Part shown: positions 20,569-31,240 of the stretch, one piece after another
Layout of the letters: each line of letters begins with the position of its first letter
Position numbering within the stretch: position 1 is the first letter of the stretch
Assembly: GCF_030272615.1 (NCBI RefSeq)
Contig: NC_081415.1
Location: 511,941,873-512,001,872, forward strand
DNA length: 60,000 nt
Source: Cryptomeria japonica
Lineage: Eukaryota > Streptophyta > Pinopsida > Cupressales > Cupressaceae
Direction: 5' to 3'
Program-made: the position numbers and the translations under genes
Notes under the pieces: model-generated
What the model was told of the DNA's origin: nothing
What the model saw: only the letters and a program-made list of their open reading frames with translations
Database searches by the model: none

Positions 20569-22979
20569 ATAAGTAAATATATTTAAAATAATGTACAATG
20601 TGAGAAGAAAGATAGAATAACCAATCATATTTCCATGGGTTTAGTATTTATTAATTATCCCAATTAATTTTTTTTATAAAGTTCTTTGACAAATTTTATT
20701 GGTTGGATTCAACCATAGGGAGTGTTTTATGTCTATTAACATAGCCTTAACAATGAAATCAAGAGTATGAAAAAATAAAATTGTGTATGCTATGAATGCA
20801 TAGAAGAATGGAGAATTTAAATTTATATTCAATCAAATGATTTGTAGTACATTCTAGTTTTCTTTTTAAAACCTTTATTTTCCTATATGAAACCAATATA
20901 ATAATGGGAATTAATAACTATTAATTATTTAGTATTTATTTAATTAGAATATAATGTACACTTAATATAATATTCCAATAAACAATTAGGATTTACTTAG
21001 TATATTTAGTGTTTTATTTCTTCTAATCATTAATTTCCCCAAAATATTTCTATTAATAAAATAAAGGTTCTTAATGGAGTTCATCCCATAATGCGATGGT
21101 TCAGTCATGGTAGTGTTAATGTGGCCAGCAAGGCTTAAATCTATTATGGTGTTAATGTCATGTCTGTTCATACCGTTATTGCATTAATACAAATCAATCA
21201 TGCAAAACATAAGGTCGTCCACAAAGCATTCATACCAAAGATGATGCCCTCCATTTGTGAACTCATTTAGTTGAGAATATATAAAAAATTCTTGAGATAT
21301 CAATAAAAAAAATATAAGGGTTCTCAACTCTTATTACCAAACAAGTTATATGTTCACAATTATGAATAAAATAATATCAATATCCTTGTGCAATAGTAAA
21401 AAATCCATGACACATCACCTCTTTCAAGAAGAGGGGTTAGTGGTATGTTGTAAACTAAATAGGAAATTTGAGCCCTTAGACTCCAAAGATATTTTCTCCT
21501 CCACTATACTCATATGCATACACTTTCCCTTACTTTGTATCTACCTTCCTTATCCTCATTTCTTCTCTTTCCAATAGTGAATGTTTTTAATTGTCAAATT
21601 GATATAATATCTTCTCTCCAATATATTTGACAATGAAATATATAATGTGAATAATTCACCTCCTTTGCTTATTATTAATTAACCCATTAATTATTGTTCT
21701 AAATTATCACCTTCCCAATAACAACATAATTGATCCAACTTCCTTATCTCATCTTAAAGGATATTAATATCCATATCACTACTATTAATAACCTTATTTA
21801 TGTTTTCCTTTAATTTTTTCACTTTTCTCTCCACATCCCCTATCTTAACATTAATCTAGAACAAACTTGTACAAGCCCCCCACTAAATAATTTTGTTGTA
21901 AAATTTAATGGCTCTTAATCATTTTGGTTGACACAATTGTCACACACACTCAAAAACAACACCTATTACAATTTACATACATCCTCCTTGAATGCTTACA
22001 TTTAAAGAAAAATATTTATCATATATTTGTTTCTGTATTAGATTTTATCCATGGTATTTTATTGGTATTATATTTTAATAGATTTAAAAACATAAAAATG
22101 CAAGATTCCATTGTTTATATTGGATTTGGTTTCACAACAACATATTTGAGGCACCTAGCTCCATGTTAGACGATAAAAATGTATTAAGAGTGACATGCTA
22201 GTACTAGGTTTTATATGCAAGTAGCTTTGATGATAAACTCAAATTTCTATTTTGTTATAAGTGAGCTTCTACAATTTATTAGCTATCTTCAAACCAAGCT
22301 TCAACTTTGTTTAGGCATGTTTTGAGCCTATGACAATAATTGTATTAATAATTTAAAAATTATTTTTAAAGAAAATATTGAAAATTATTTTTCAATTATT
22401 TGTATACTGTAATAATCATATGAAATGGTTATCAAAATTACAAAAAATAAAGTTAAATAAAAAATTTAATTTTTCTAATCTCATAATTAAAGATTTATTT
22501 AAAATGAAATTATCTAATTTTTTCCCCTGATTTAAAAAATAGAAACACAGAGAAAAAATAATAGTTGTGGTAGGGGAAGCGTACCTATCTATTAAAGCTA
22601 ACTTTGCATGCCTGTAGATTCTAAGTGGTACATGAAATTTTGACAATTTGTTTTCGGTTGTCTCCCCATGGAGCTTAATTACTTATAACTATTGTTTTAG
22701 CCTCTAGGTCATAATGATACATGTTGTGAGATCTGTTATGCGCACAAGGTCCAAAAAGTACACATTTCAAAGTGTAGCTTGATGCTTTCTTAAAGATGCT
22801 CCAATAACCATGCACTTAAAATTGTCAATACTTAACACAAATGCCCTAGTAATTATGCACTATGAGCACAAATAAAGGTGCACAAATGGGCCAATTAATA
22901 TAGTTTGAAAATATTAAAAAATTAGGGACTATTCGTACATGTGAACTTTATTAATAGACTTTACTCTCTTTCTTTATCA
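20569..22979. repeat. Non-coding segment II of the repeated background
   Basis: I see no gene. The stretch 21700-22040 resembles 1030-1340: both have TTTAATTTT before a Leu-rich nonsense frame, then a CACACAC or CACTACA word, ACACCTATTA or ATACCTATTA, CATCCTCCTTGAATG or CATCTCTTTCCTGAATG, and TTTAAAGAAAA or TTCAAAGAAAA. The stretch 22470-22560 resembles 53910-53985 (AGATTTATTT followed by AAAATGAAATTATCT). It is therefore another copy of the duplicated unit, with large insertions. Confidence 0.45.
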
Positions 22980-24060
22980 TTAAAGGGCTATAGCTGAATT
23001 ATATTAAAATAAAGCAAGATCAAACATATGAAAGTCTAAAAGCCTTGCTAAAACAAGATTTGACAAGCATAGAATTTCCCAACCAGGGAAAGATAAACCA
23101 AGGAGAAGCAAACTATTTGAAACAATATCTACAAGTAAGACAAAATTTAAAGGTCCCATACGAATGACCAGAAAACCTAATAAAAAGGCAAAAACAAAAA
23201 CCTATCTTAGAGTTGTGGAGGTTGAAAAGAAGTGGTAACAGAGGCGTGGCTCAAAACAGAGGGAGTATGAGTTCAATTTTCTCCCAAGATGATCCGTCCG
23301 CTTGCAAAGACTTCTTCAAGAGAAAACTAGAGAAGGGGGACATAGGGGAAGCAAACAGACACCTCTAGAGGCTCTAGATCAAGCTCCTCTATGATTTCTT
23401 CTATCTCTTCCACCCAAGAAATAATTATTTATTTTGGAGAAAACAAGGCAACACCATCAACCTCCATGTATTCTTTAATCAAATTCTTATCCTTGGAAAA
23501 ATGAAAAAAATTCCAAAAGAAATTCACATTATTCTTGATTCCAAATTTTTTGGCTCAAAAGGGATTCTCATCTTCAATATAGAGTGGGAAAAAATGGAGG
23601 GGATTTCCCATTCCTTATCATAACCATTATCATAACCATATAGTCCTTAGGGAGAGGAATGGTGAGATTTTCATCAATATTTCTCATAACCCTACTTAAA
23701 TCTCCTAATAAACCTACCTTGAAGACATTTCTACAAAGATTTTCAATATTTTCTTTTGAAAGACCTATGTAGAGGAGCATTGCCAAGAAGACTACCGAGA
23801 TTCCCATATGCACCTTGTATTTGTGGTTTGTTCTTAGAAATTCATCTCCAAGAATTCTCTTGATAGCCCTCACGATCACAAAATGGGACACATTGAGCAC
23901 TTCCTAGAGGGTTTTCTCCTTTATCTCTCCCTTGAATGCTATCTGCCTTTTGGAGGCAATAAGACGGATTGGAGAATCCATCCCCTCCTCTCCTTAACCC
24001 AAACCTTGTCTTAACAGCCTTTAGAAACCTTTTTTTCAAGCTTCAAATGCTTTTGGAAAA
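22980..24060 (-). pseudogene. - strand remnant of an unrecognised, probably retroelement-borne protein
   Basis: The best frame, 23900-23574, reads VSHFVIVRAIKRILGDEF, YKVHMGISVVFLAMLLYIGL, SKENIENLCRNVFKVGLLGD and LTIPLPKDYMVMIMVMIRNG. Upstream (24039-23842) a basic segment (KAVKTRFGLRRGGDGF) lies in a different frame. The downstream part ends in a 3'-UTR-like tail on the - strand: CATATGTTTGATCTTGC, then ATTTTAATATAATTCAGC at about 22995. That resembles the end of a LINE-like transcript. The protein is not the same as LINE ORF3 above, as I find no shared block. The family is not recognised. Confidence 0.4.
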
Positions 24061-24286
24061 GAAATTGAGAGGGAATATAAAATAGAATGAAACTTGTGAG
24101 GGAAATCTATCTTGCATTAATTTCACAAAGCATTTGTATTGCCATACTCATGTCAAGTTGATCTATCAAATCACCCCAAAATCCTCTTAGTGGATTCCAA
24201 TTTTGGAAATCAATGATCAATGTTGTTAACTTCTGCTAAAGAAACAATATTTAGTGAAAAGAGACCCTACTTTACTCCTCCACTCC

Positions 24287-24438
24287 TAGCTATTCTGGCT
24301 CCAAAATGACATTGTTGTATCATGGAAATTCAATAAGACGAACATTACACATCATTGATCATGCATGTAACGACTGTGATTTTTTATAAAAGTCAATAAC
24401 ACGATTTTTATAACCTCATTTTAGAGCCAGAATAGCTA
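24287..24438. mobile_element. MITE-like element with 23-bp terminal inverted repeats
   Basis: TAGCTATTCTGGCTCC at 24287 and its inverted copy GGAGCCAGAATAGCTA-type sequence (AGAGCCAGAATAGCTA) at 24423-24438 form near-perfect terminal inverted repeats of 23 bp over a 152-bp element. There is one mismatch. TA sits at both outer ends, consistent with a TA target duplication as made by Tc1/mariner-related non-autonomous elements. No coding capacity is present. Confidence 0.7.
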
Positions 24439-24560
24439 TGTCCCTTTACACAATCCTTGCCAAGATAGATACAACAACAAATTCAAAAAAAAAGATTTAG
24501 GGGGGGGCGGGCGCAAACTTTGATAATCTATCCATTCTCAATTAATCCTCTTCATATGCA

Positions 24561-24968
24561 ACTCTTCAAATTTTTGAAATAGCTTACTAGATGTGAATAA
24601 CAAGGGAGATTGTCCTTAACTCATGATTTAACCGAGCAGCTAGATTCTTTAAATATTAAATGACCGGTCTCTTTTTCTTATGCAAAATTTAATTAAAGAT
24701 TTTGAAGATAGCTCCATGTAAGCAATCTATTTTATTATTGATTATTTTTTAAAATTAAATCCTACTCTTCAAATTTTTGAAATAGCTTACTAGATGTGAA
24801 TAACAAGGGAGATTGTCCTTAACTCATGATTTAACCGAGCAGCTAGATTCTTTAAATATTAAATGACCCGTCTCTTTTTTTTATGCAAAATTTAATTAAA
24901 GATTTTGAAGATAGCTCCATGTAAGCAATCTATTTTATTATTGATTATTTTTTAAAATTAAATCCTAC
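24561..24968. repeat. 203-bp tandem duplication, nearly identical copies
   Basis: The unit starting ACTCTTCAAATTTTTGAAAT at 24561 recurs at 24764 and runs to about 24966. The copies differ at very few positions (ACCGGTCTC against ACCCGTCTC, and TTTTTCTT against TTTTTTTT). The duplication is recent compared with the surrounding sequence. Neither copy is coding. Confidence 0.93.
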
Positions 24969-25440
24969 TATTTTGAGTTCCCTCCTTAAATGATTATCTT
25001 TCGACCACTTGCAAAGGCTACTATGCCCCTAGGTCCGATCAGGATATATGATCTATCAAGAGATTAATACTATCTTTTGCTCCAAAATTTCCCTAGCAAA
25101 AACCAATGAAATCTTACAATCCTTTGGGGAAGTCTTAAATTTTGAGATCTTCAAATATTCAAATTTGAAAGCCCGATCCATTGTAGGAGAACATCTACTT
25201 AGTCCTTTATATCACTTCTAATCTTTGATGTTGGAGATAGTAATCCCAACTACCCCAACAATGCAATCAACTTTGTATCATCAAGTCTGCAAACATATTT
25301 ATCTGAATTAAAGACAAGCAACCAAATAAGATTTTGGACAGATTTTTTATTGATACAAATGGACTTTCATCCACTCCTCTAGCCCATCCTCTTGTCAAAT
25401 TAGAAATCATATCTTATCAAGCATTGAAGGCAGTGGTCCT
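24969..25440. other. No gene seen
   Basis: This is AT-rich sequence without a conserved frame or recognisable boundary until the LTR start at 25441. Confidence 0.45.
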
Positions 25441-25822
25441 TGTTGGATTCAACTAAATTACTCCAACCTGTACAACATCACATCAGCATGCTTCTCACAT
25501 TTTGTGGGTGATTTTAAATATAATATTTTGTATTTGTTCATTTCCTTAGCAGATGTTATAGTTTGATATATATCGCATGGGATTTTTTTGTATGAATGAT
25601 CTCAGCTACAAAGTTTTATAATTTGAGTCTATATCTAGCAGTCAATGTATGGAGCTATAAAGGAATGTAAGAACAACAAAATGTAATGGTATCAAAAAGA
25701 GAAGATGAAGTTCAAATTGTCAAAGTAATTTATGAATCTGATGAATGAAAGTTTGTCTTCCATTAAAAGTTGTTTTTCTTTGTTATGTTTTAACTTTGTT
25801 CTTCAGTCCCCTATTTCTAACA
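25441..25822 (+). repeat. Short LTR (382 bp), TGTTGG...TAACA
   Basis: The stretch begins TGTTGGATTC and ends TTTCTAACA. It is followed two bases later by a tRNA-type primer site, which is the layout of a 5' LTR. I find no second copy in the window, so it is either a lone 5' half or an element whose 3' LTR is lost. The length and ends fit a copia-type or small non-autonomous LTR element. Confidence 0.6.
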
Positions 25823-25824
25823 TA

Positions 25825-25836
25825 TGGTATTAGATC
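25825..25836 (+). other. Primer-binding site after the short LTR
   Basis: TGGTATTAGATC matches the initiator-Met tRNA complement TGGTATCAGAGC with two mismatches and sits two bases after the LTR end. Confidence 0.6.
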
Positions 25837-26960
25837 CATGCCGGTCATGCTCACTGGGAGTAGGTGATCACTGTGAAGAATTTTGTTTGTAATATTGTCT
25901 AAAAATTTGATGGGTTTCAGACAAAGCTAAGGAAAAAAAGAAAAATGCCATTCATCAAAATTTTACAGACTTAATTCTATTTTGCTAATTCTGTAAGTTG
26001 GTTGAAATCAAAAGGAATGAGATTTTTGTGTAGATCATAGTCATATGTAGATCCCTAACATTTCTAACATTTTTAAAGAAGTTGTTGCCCGTTATCTGTT
26101 TATGAGACTTCCATTGCCTGTTTGCAAGGAGGAATTTGCTGCAAGGAGGAAAATATAAAGGTTCAACATTACCATTGTTGAAAGGAGATTTAAATGGTTG
26201 TTGCAGAAGACTATTTTAAGAAAGTCAAATTTGTGGGTAGAAGAAGTCAAAGAAGAATTGCCTTCACATGAAGATGTAGTTGTAGTGAAGATAAAAGGTG
26301 GAAAGATTTGTCCATTTGTTTGGAGTCATTGAGCAGACATAGATTGTTGTATTTATAGATCTGGAACTCATGTATGCATACATGTCTGATGATATTTCTG
26401 GCCATTTGGGATTTTGTGGATGATGATTTGTTGAGAGGGTGAAAGAGTCTAAGGAAATGGTAATATTTGAAGCCATAGAAAGTTTCAGATGAAAGCAGAG
26501 TGTTAGAGAAGATTGAGATAGTGAATTTCAAAATCTTTGAGGATATAAGCCATAGTTCTCAAAGAAGATTACTAATGTGCAGAAGAAAAGAAGAGGTATT
26601 TGAGGGAGTGTTGCAGTCTGAAGACATAAAAGTTTTCAAAGAGAACGCACGCTACAAGGAAGATCTTAGATCCGTGTAGATTGACCACAGCCAACTATTA
26701 TAGAAGAAAGTTTCTAAAATGTCAAGTTAATGCCAATGTTCACTATTAAAAATTTCAAGCAAGTTGCAAGATTATCAAGCAGAATGTTGTATAGAAATAT
26801 TAAGGAGTGGAAATAAGAGAGGAAGTTGTGCAAAGGCTATAGACATTAGAGGGAAGTTGCAGTCGTCAGTTTGACATTGTAAAGAAATAGTCAGCCAAGG
26901 AGGTCATTGTTGAAGAAGTAGAAACACAATAAGTGTGTAAGTAGGGTAAGTTTAAATTTT
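25837..26960 (+). other. Long leader between primer site and G-patch ORF, no clear gene
   Basis: These 1.1 kb are purine-rich on the + strand (many GAAGAAG words) and contain only short frames with frequent stops. They could be a decayed 5' gag exon or an untranslated leader. No protease, integrase or RT motif is visible. Confidence 0.4.
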
Positions 26961-26969
26961 TATTTCAAT

Positions 26970-28140
26970 GGGTAAAGATGGAAAAAAGGTAAAGAAGGAA
27001 AAGGATAATTTAGAAGAAGTTATGAATGTTAAAGATTGTAATTCTAAATTGATATCAAGTTTGAAGGAGTTTGCAAGATAAAGATATGAATATCTATGTA
27101 AAATTGATGAAATTGAAAAATAATTAGAGAAAGTTAAAAATATAAATGAAGAATTGGAATGAAAACTGAAATTTTTTGATGAAGTTAAAAAGGAAAATAA
27201 ATTAATGGAAATGAAGAAATCCAAAACAAAGATGATTGCAATCATAAAAGAGAAACAAGCTGAAAAATGTAAACTTTTAGATGAGAATTGTGAGCTTGAA
27301 AAAACTTTTAGATGAGAATTGTGAGCTTGAAAAAACATTGAACAAAGTAAAAGAGAAAAATGAAGAGTTAGAAACAAGGTTAAAGTTGTTTGATGGGATT
27401 AAAAAGGAAAATAAAAATCTAAAAGAAAAGCTAGAGTGGTTGAGAAAGGAGAATGAATGTTTAAAGCTAAAGCCATCTATTTGTGAAGTCTCATGTGGGA
27501 CAAAAGATTTGTGTGAAGTTGTTGTTGATAAAAAATGAGGCTGAAGGTCAGAATATGTTTGAAAATGCAAAGTTTGTAGATTGTGTGTTGATAACAAAGG
27601 TTGTTTTAAAAATAATATTAGTTTGAAGATCATGTATAAAATGGGATATGAAGGTAAAGTTTTCGGAAAATGTGAACAAGGAATTAGAGAGCCTATTAAG
27701 CCTATAATGAGGTCAAAATATGAAGGCCTTGGATATGTCAAAAGTGAAAATGATGTTCAAAAGGATATATATTAAATCAGTTCAAAGAATGCAATATATT
27801 CAATGTTCTCATTGTAATAGAGGAGGACACACAAAAGAGATGTGTTGGGATTTGCATCCATGTAAAAATTGTGGTCTAAGAAATTATTCAGTAAAAATGT
27901 GTTCGAAGAAAGAATGGAAGAATGAATCTATGACAAATTGTATAAAAATGGATTGTGGATGGACCTATGGATCTAGTTGGGAAAAGATTACAGATATGTT
28001 CAAAAGGTTGCACAAATGTTCATATGTCAAGACTTATAGAAGTCGTGCAAAATTTGGATGCTCAAAAGCAATAACAAATATTTTGAGCCAAAAGAAATCA
28101 TTGTCTAGCAAGGCAACTATATATTATATGATGTTTTGAA
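26970..28140 (+). pseudogene. Coiled coil, G-patch and zinc-knuckle ORF, frameshifted
   Basis: The frame begins with MGKDGKKVKKEKDNLEEV at about 26970. A long Lys/Glu coiled coil follows, containing an internal repeat: EKVKNINEELE..KLKFFDEVKKENK at 27130-27205 and NKVKEKNEELETRLKLFDG at 27340-27400. A 31-bp duplication at about 27273-27334 shifts the frame. Next comes a G-patch (SLKIMYKMGYEGKVFGKCEQ, 27620-27680, then EPIKPIM and YEGLGYV). The frame shifts again, followed by a CCHC knuckle CSHCNRGGHTKEMC (about 27808) and a degenerate second one CKNCGLRNYSVKMC, in which Tyr replaces His. A Cys-rich tail (KMDCGWTYGSSWEKI to YYMMF) ends at 28137. G-patches and CCHC knuckles bind RNA or RNA helicases. 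The upstream LTR suggests a gag-like role, by inference. Confidence 0.6.
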
Positions 28141-28309
28141 GATTTGAATACAAAGAGTTTTTGAGATTGCTGCATTTTTTGGAAAAGCTAAATGAATGGC
28201 ATCATTATTAAGAGTTGGAAATGGTTTAAAGAAAAGCTTTCAAAGTCTAAAAATGATGCCATCATTATTAACATGCATGGGCTATTTCAAATTTAAAAAA
28301 CCCTGTACG

Positions 28310-28339
28310 TGTTTAGGCTCGTTTTACCGAGCCTAAACA
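28310..28339. other. Perfect 12-bp inverted repeat (hairpin)
   Basis: TGTTTAGGCTCG (28310-28321), a 6-nt spacer TTTTAC, then CGAGCCTAAACA (28328-28339). The arms are perfectly complementary and richer in GC than the surroundings. The hairpin lies about 200 bp upstream of the decayed intron-bearing gene. It could be a regulatory stem, a leftover transposon end or a chance palindrome. Confidence 0.8.
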
Positions 28340-28544
28340 AAGAAAACCCGCGTACAAGGTTTATGGTAAACCAAACTCATACACATTTTAGTTTTACAAA
28401 CCCCATATGCATTTTACTATCAATAATTTTTTTTTTATTGCGGCTGCTTGGGTCATTTTCACTCGTGGCCACACAAAAGCATTCTGGAGGGTTTTAAAAC
28501 AAGTGATACATGAAATAGGATTTTCAAGAGAAAACACATCCACA

Positions 28545-29790
28545 ATGGAAGGGAGAACATGAGGTATGAGATTGGATTTTTTTCATCTATTTTATCCGTT
28601 TGATAAATTATATTTGGATTTTGAATGTAAATTCATTGTTTTTGATCTTTTTTTTAATTTTTTGTTATGAATGCATTTCAGATTCTAAAAATATTAGCCC
28701 CCAACAAAACACACCTCCTGATAAATTAGGGAAAAACTGATAATAGAACCCATAGTCAGACTCTCAAGATACAAATCCTCTAGCTCCTTCAATAGATCAT
28801 TCACAAGCTACACAAAAGGATTTGATAAACCAATTAACGCAAAACACTGCCAAAATAACTAAATTGCTGAATAGACTAAAGGCATTCGAGCATAGGCATC
28901 ATGCATCTCTTGCCACAACTATAGAATCATTCGCTAGCAGTGCCAATGAAGTTTCCAAAGAAGTTACAAAATGGGGAAACTATAGGGATCGATGTCATTC
29001 TTTTTATGCTAGTGGGTTGTCCTATAATGAAGTTAAAAAAAACAAAAGTAAAGAACAAATATGTGCTCTTTTTACTGATCCCAAAACCACTAAGACCTTA
29101 CCTCTTAATTCAACTTAATTCAAAGAAGTTTCCTATACACTAGTGTAACCATTTGCAGATGAAAAATTCTTTTTGGAATAGGTGGTGGATGGTCTTTGAC
29201 CAACCACTTTGTGATAATTTTAAGGTTCCATTCAATTTTTGAGGAAACTATATTGTGAGTTTATCCTCAATGAGTGACTGAACTATTTTGATATGAGAGA
29301 GTTCCAAGGTAGAGGTAGAGGCTCTACCCAAGATAGACCTGGAGCACGAAGGGTACTAAACACTGAAAGTCACATCCCCCTAGCACCAAAACCTGTGGTC
29401 CATGTCATGATCCTACTAGCTAGGAAATAGTCGATGGATCTATAGAATCTTCATGTGGCCACTACATTGATTGATGTCATCATTCAACATGACACATAGT
29501 TATCACACCCTCTTGACCCAGATGATGATGCAGTAGCTGAACCATCCATCCTTGGTGAGCTCATTCAACATGTGTGTCCCAGTCGTTCAGGTATATTCTA
29601 TGGGATGGATGCTGAGGTTAGTGCTAATGGTTCCATGTCCCGTTTGTGTACATGTTGGGGGGGTAGATGTCAGACTAGACTACAAAGGATATGGCATTAA
29701 CTAGTGATTTGATAGATATGGTGTTTGGTGGTCAGACGCAGACACGTGTGTGTTGATTTGAATTGATAACATTTAATTTATCAATCACTT
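28545..29790 (+). pseudogene. 5' exons of a decayed intron-bearing gene, family unknown
   Basis: A short first exon may start at the ATG at 28545 and end before a donor GTATGAG at 28564. An acceptor TTTCAG at about 28674-28681 precedes a coding-like exon. After two early stops that exon is open through LINQLTQNTAKITKLLNRLK and HASLATTIESFASSANEVS, then RDRCHSFYASGLSYNEVKK, to about 29117. Further coding-like sequence includes EFQGRGRGSTQDRPGARRVL (about 29295), DPDDDAVAEPSILGELIQH (about 29518) and SDLIDMVFGGQTQTR (about 29705-29747, next to a GTGTGT donor). The helical segment is Lys-, Ala- and Ser-rich. I do not recognise the family. Exon limits here are less certain than for the 3' half. 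Confidence 0.4.
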
Positions 29791-29862
29791 AAAACTTGTA
29801 AATGTAAATAAATTTTCAATTATAGATTAGTTTAAATTGATACAAACAATATGTATTTCAAG

Positions 29863-31240
29863 ATGCAATTGTTAATACACCGTCTCATATTCCTCCCATA
29901 GTTATTGCAGCTACAACTTCGATGCTTGAGGTTTAAATTTTTTAACATGTTAAAATAGAATAGTACCTTGAATTGAAAAATAAAATTATAAGATATACTT
30001 ACTCTCATTAATGTATATTTATTTTGCATTTTATAGGCATTGTCAGGGGATCAAATATCCCAGATTGATAATGTCACTCTCTAGACCATTCATTTTGGCC
30101 TAGAAATCTATGTAGTGTCAAATTTTGCACACCTCCTATTTATGTATTATTTTGATTGAATATGCAAGTCATTTAATTTTAGATTTTTTAAATTATATTT
30201 AATATTATCTACTGATATCTCTTGTGTTAATTTTTTTTTAGGGTAACCGCACGCATGTCTAGGACATCTCTTGGGCAAAATAAATCCTAGAGGATGCCTA
30301 AAAGTCAAAAGGTAATTGAACATATTTTTAATTGACACAACTGTTTAAAAAGATTAAAATTGTCTTAATTGAAACATGTAGATTCATTAGTCTTTTTTGT
30401 CTCTTTTATATATAGCGGCAATTGGGATTTGTTGAATTGATGAATGCACGTAATATGCCAGAGGTATGTATATCTACTTTATTTTCTTGATTTGATGTTG
30501 ATATCACATGTACATGTGAACTTTAGATAAATTATAATCTTATCATTTTTCATATAGGAAAAAGTCATAGCTACTTCATCAATGGTGAGCCCTCCTAAGT
30601 CAATAGGAGAAGCATCTCAAGCTCCGGTACACTTTTGCTCTATATATTGTAGATTTTTAGTGTTTTTGATCTATATATGTTATTACCTTGTATTAATTAT
30701 ATTTAACATACAATAGGCCCCTTCGCGGTTTGGCCATAATGTGGATCCTCTAAAGTTCCATCTTAAGAGGACTCCTAAGTCTGGAAAGGAAAGGAGAGAA
30801 AGACAGTAGATCCCAGATCAATAGATGAGGTAATCTATAATTCAATTGCAAAGAAATTATAGTTGAATTTTCTATATATTGTACATTTTAATTGTTTTTT
30901 ATCTATATATGTTATTACCTTCTATTAATTGTATATAACCTACAATAGGCCCCTTTGTGGTTTGGCCATAACGTGGATCCTCTCAAGTTCCATTTTAGGA
31001 AGACTCCTAAGTCTGATAAGGCAATGAGAGAAAAGATAGCAGATCCTAGATCAATAGATGACATAATCTATAATTCAATTGAAAATAAATTATAGTTGAA
31101 TGTATAGTTATGTTAATAATTGTGAACTATTTTCTACAAAAGGATTCTAACTTGGCTTTTGAATTGTGGTTGTGCAGCCACCTACAGAGCCATAAACTAC
31201 ATCAAAGAGGCTCGATTTTGATGATCCACCACAATTATAG
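29863..31240 (+). pseudogene. 3' exons of the same decayed intron-bearing gene
   Basis: Six or seven short exons are flanked by AG and GT and keep one phase. They are: 29863-29930 (IVNTPSHIPPIVIAATTSML); from 30037 (ALSGDQISQIDNVTL); 30242-30311 (MSRTSLGQNKS, stop, RMPKSQK); 30416-30463 (RQLGFVELMNARNMPE); 30558-30626 (EKVIATSSMVSPPKSIGEA); 30717-30829 (FGHNVDPLKFHLKRTPKSG); its tandem copy from 30959 (FGHNVDPLKFHFRKTPKSD); and 31178-31240 (KRLDFDDPPQL, stop). Phase is kept across several introns, which chance would rarely produce. In-frame stops in three exons show the gene is dead. Because it has introns it is not a processed copy or LTR element. It could be a host gene or a DNA transposon gene. 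No family is recognised. Confidence 0.6.
30640..31105. repeat. Tandem duplication of one exon with its intron
   Basis: About 235-242 bp are repeated head to tail. The intron word CTATATATTGTA lies at 30640 and 30872, the acceptor ACAATAG at 30710 and 30952, and the exon GCCCCTT at 30717 and 30959. The donor after the first copy (GAGGTAATC) is changed to GACATAATC after the second. Hence the second exon probably could not splice normally. Confidence 0.88.

Noticed and set aside
27277-27741. 154-codon - strand frame, Phe/Ser-rich
   Set aside because: Antisense of the Lys/Glu coiled coil. The composition is that of a shadow.
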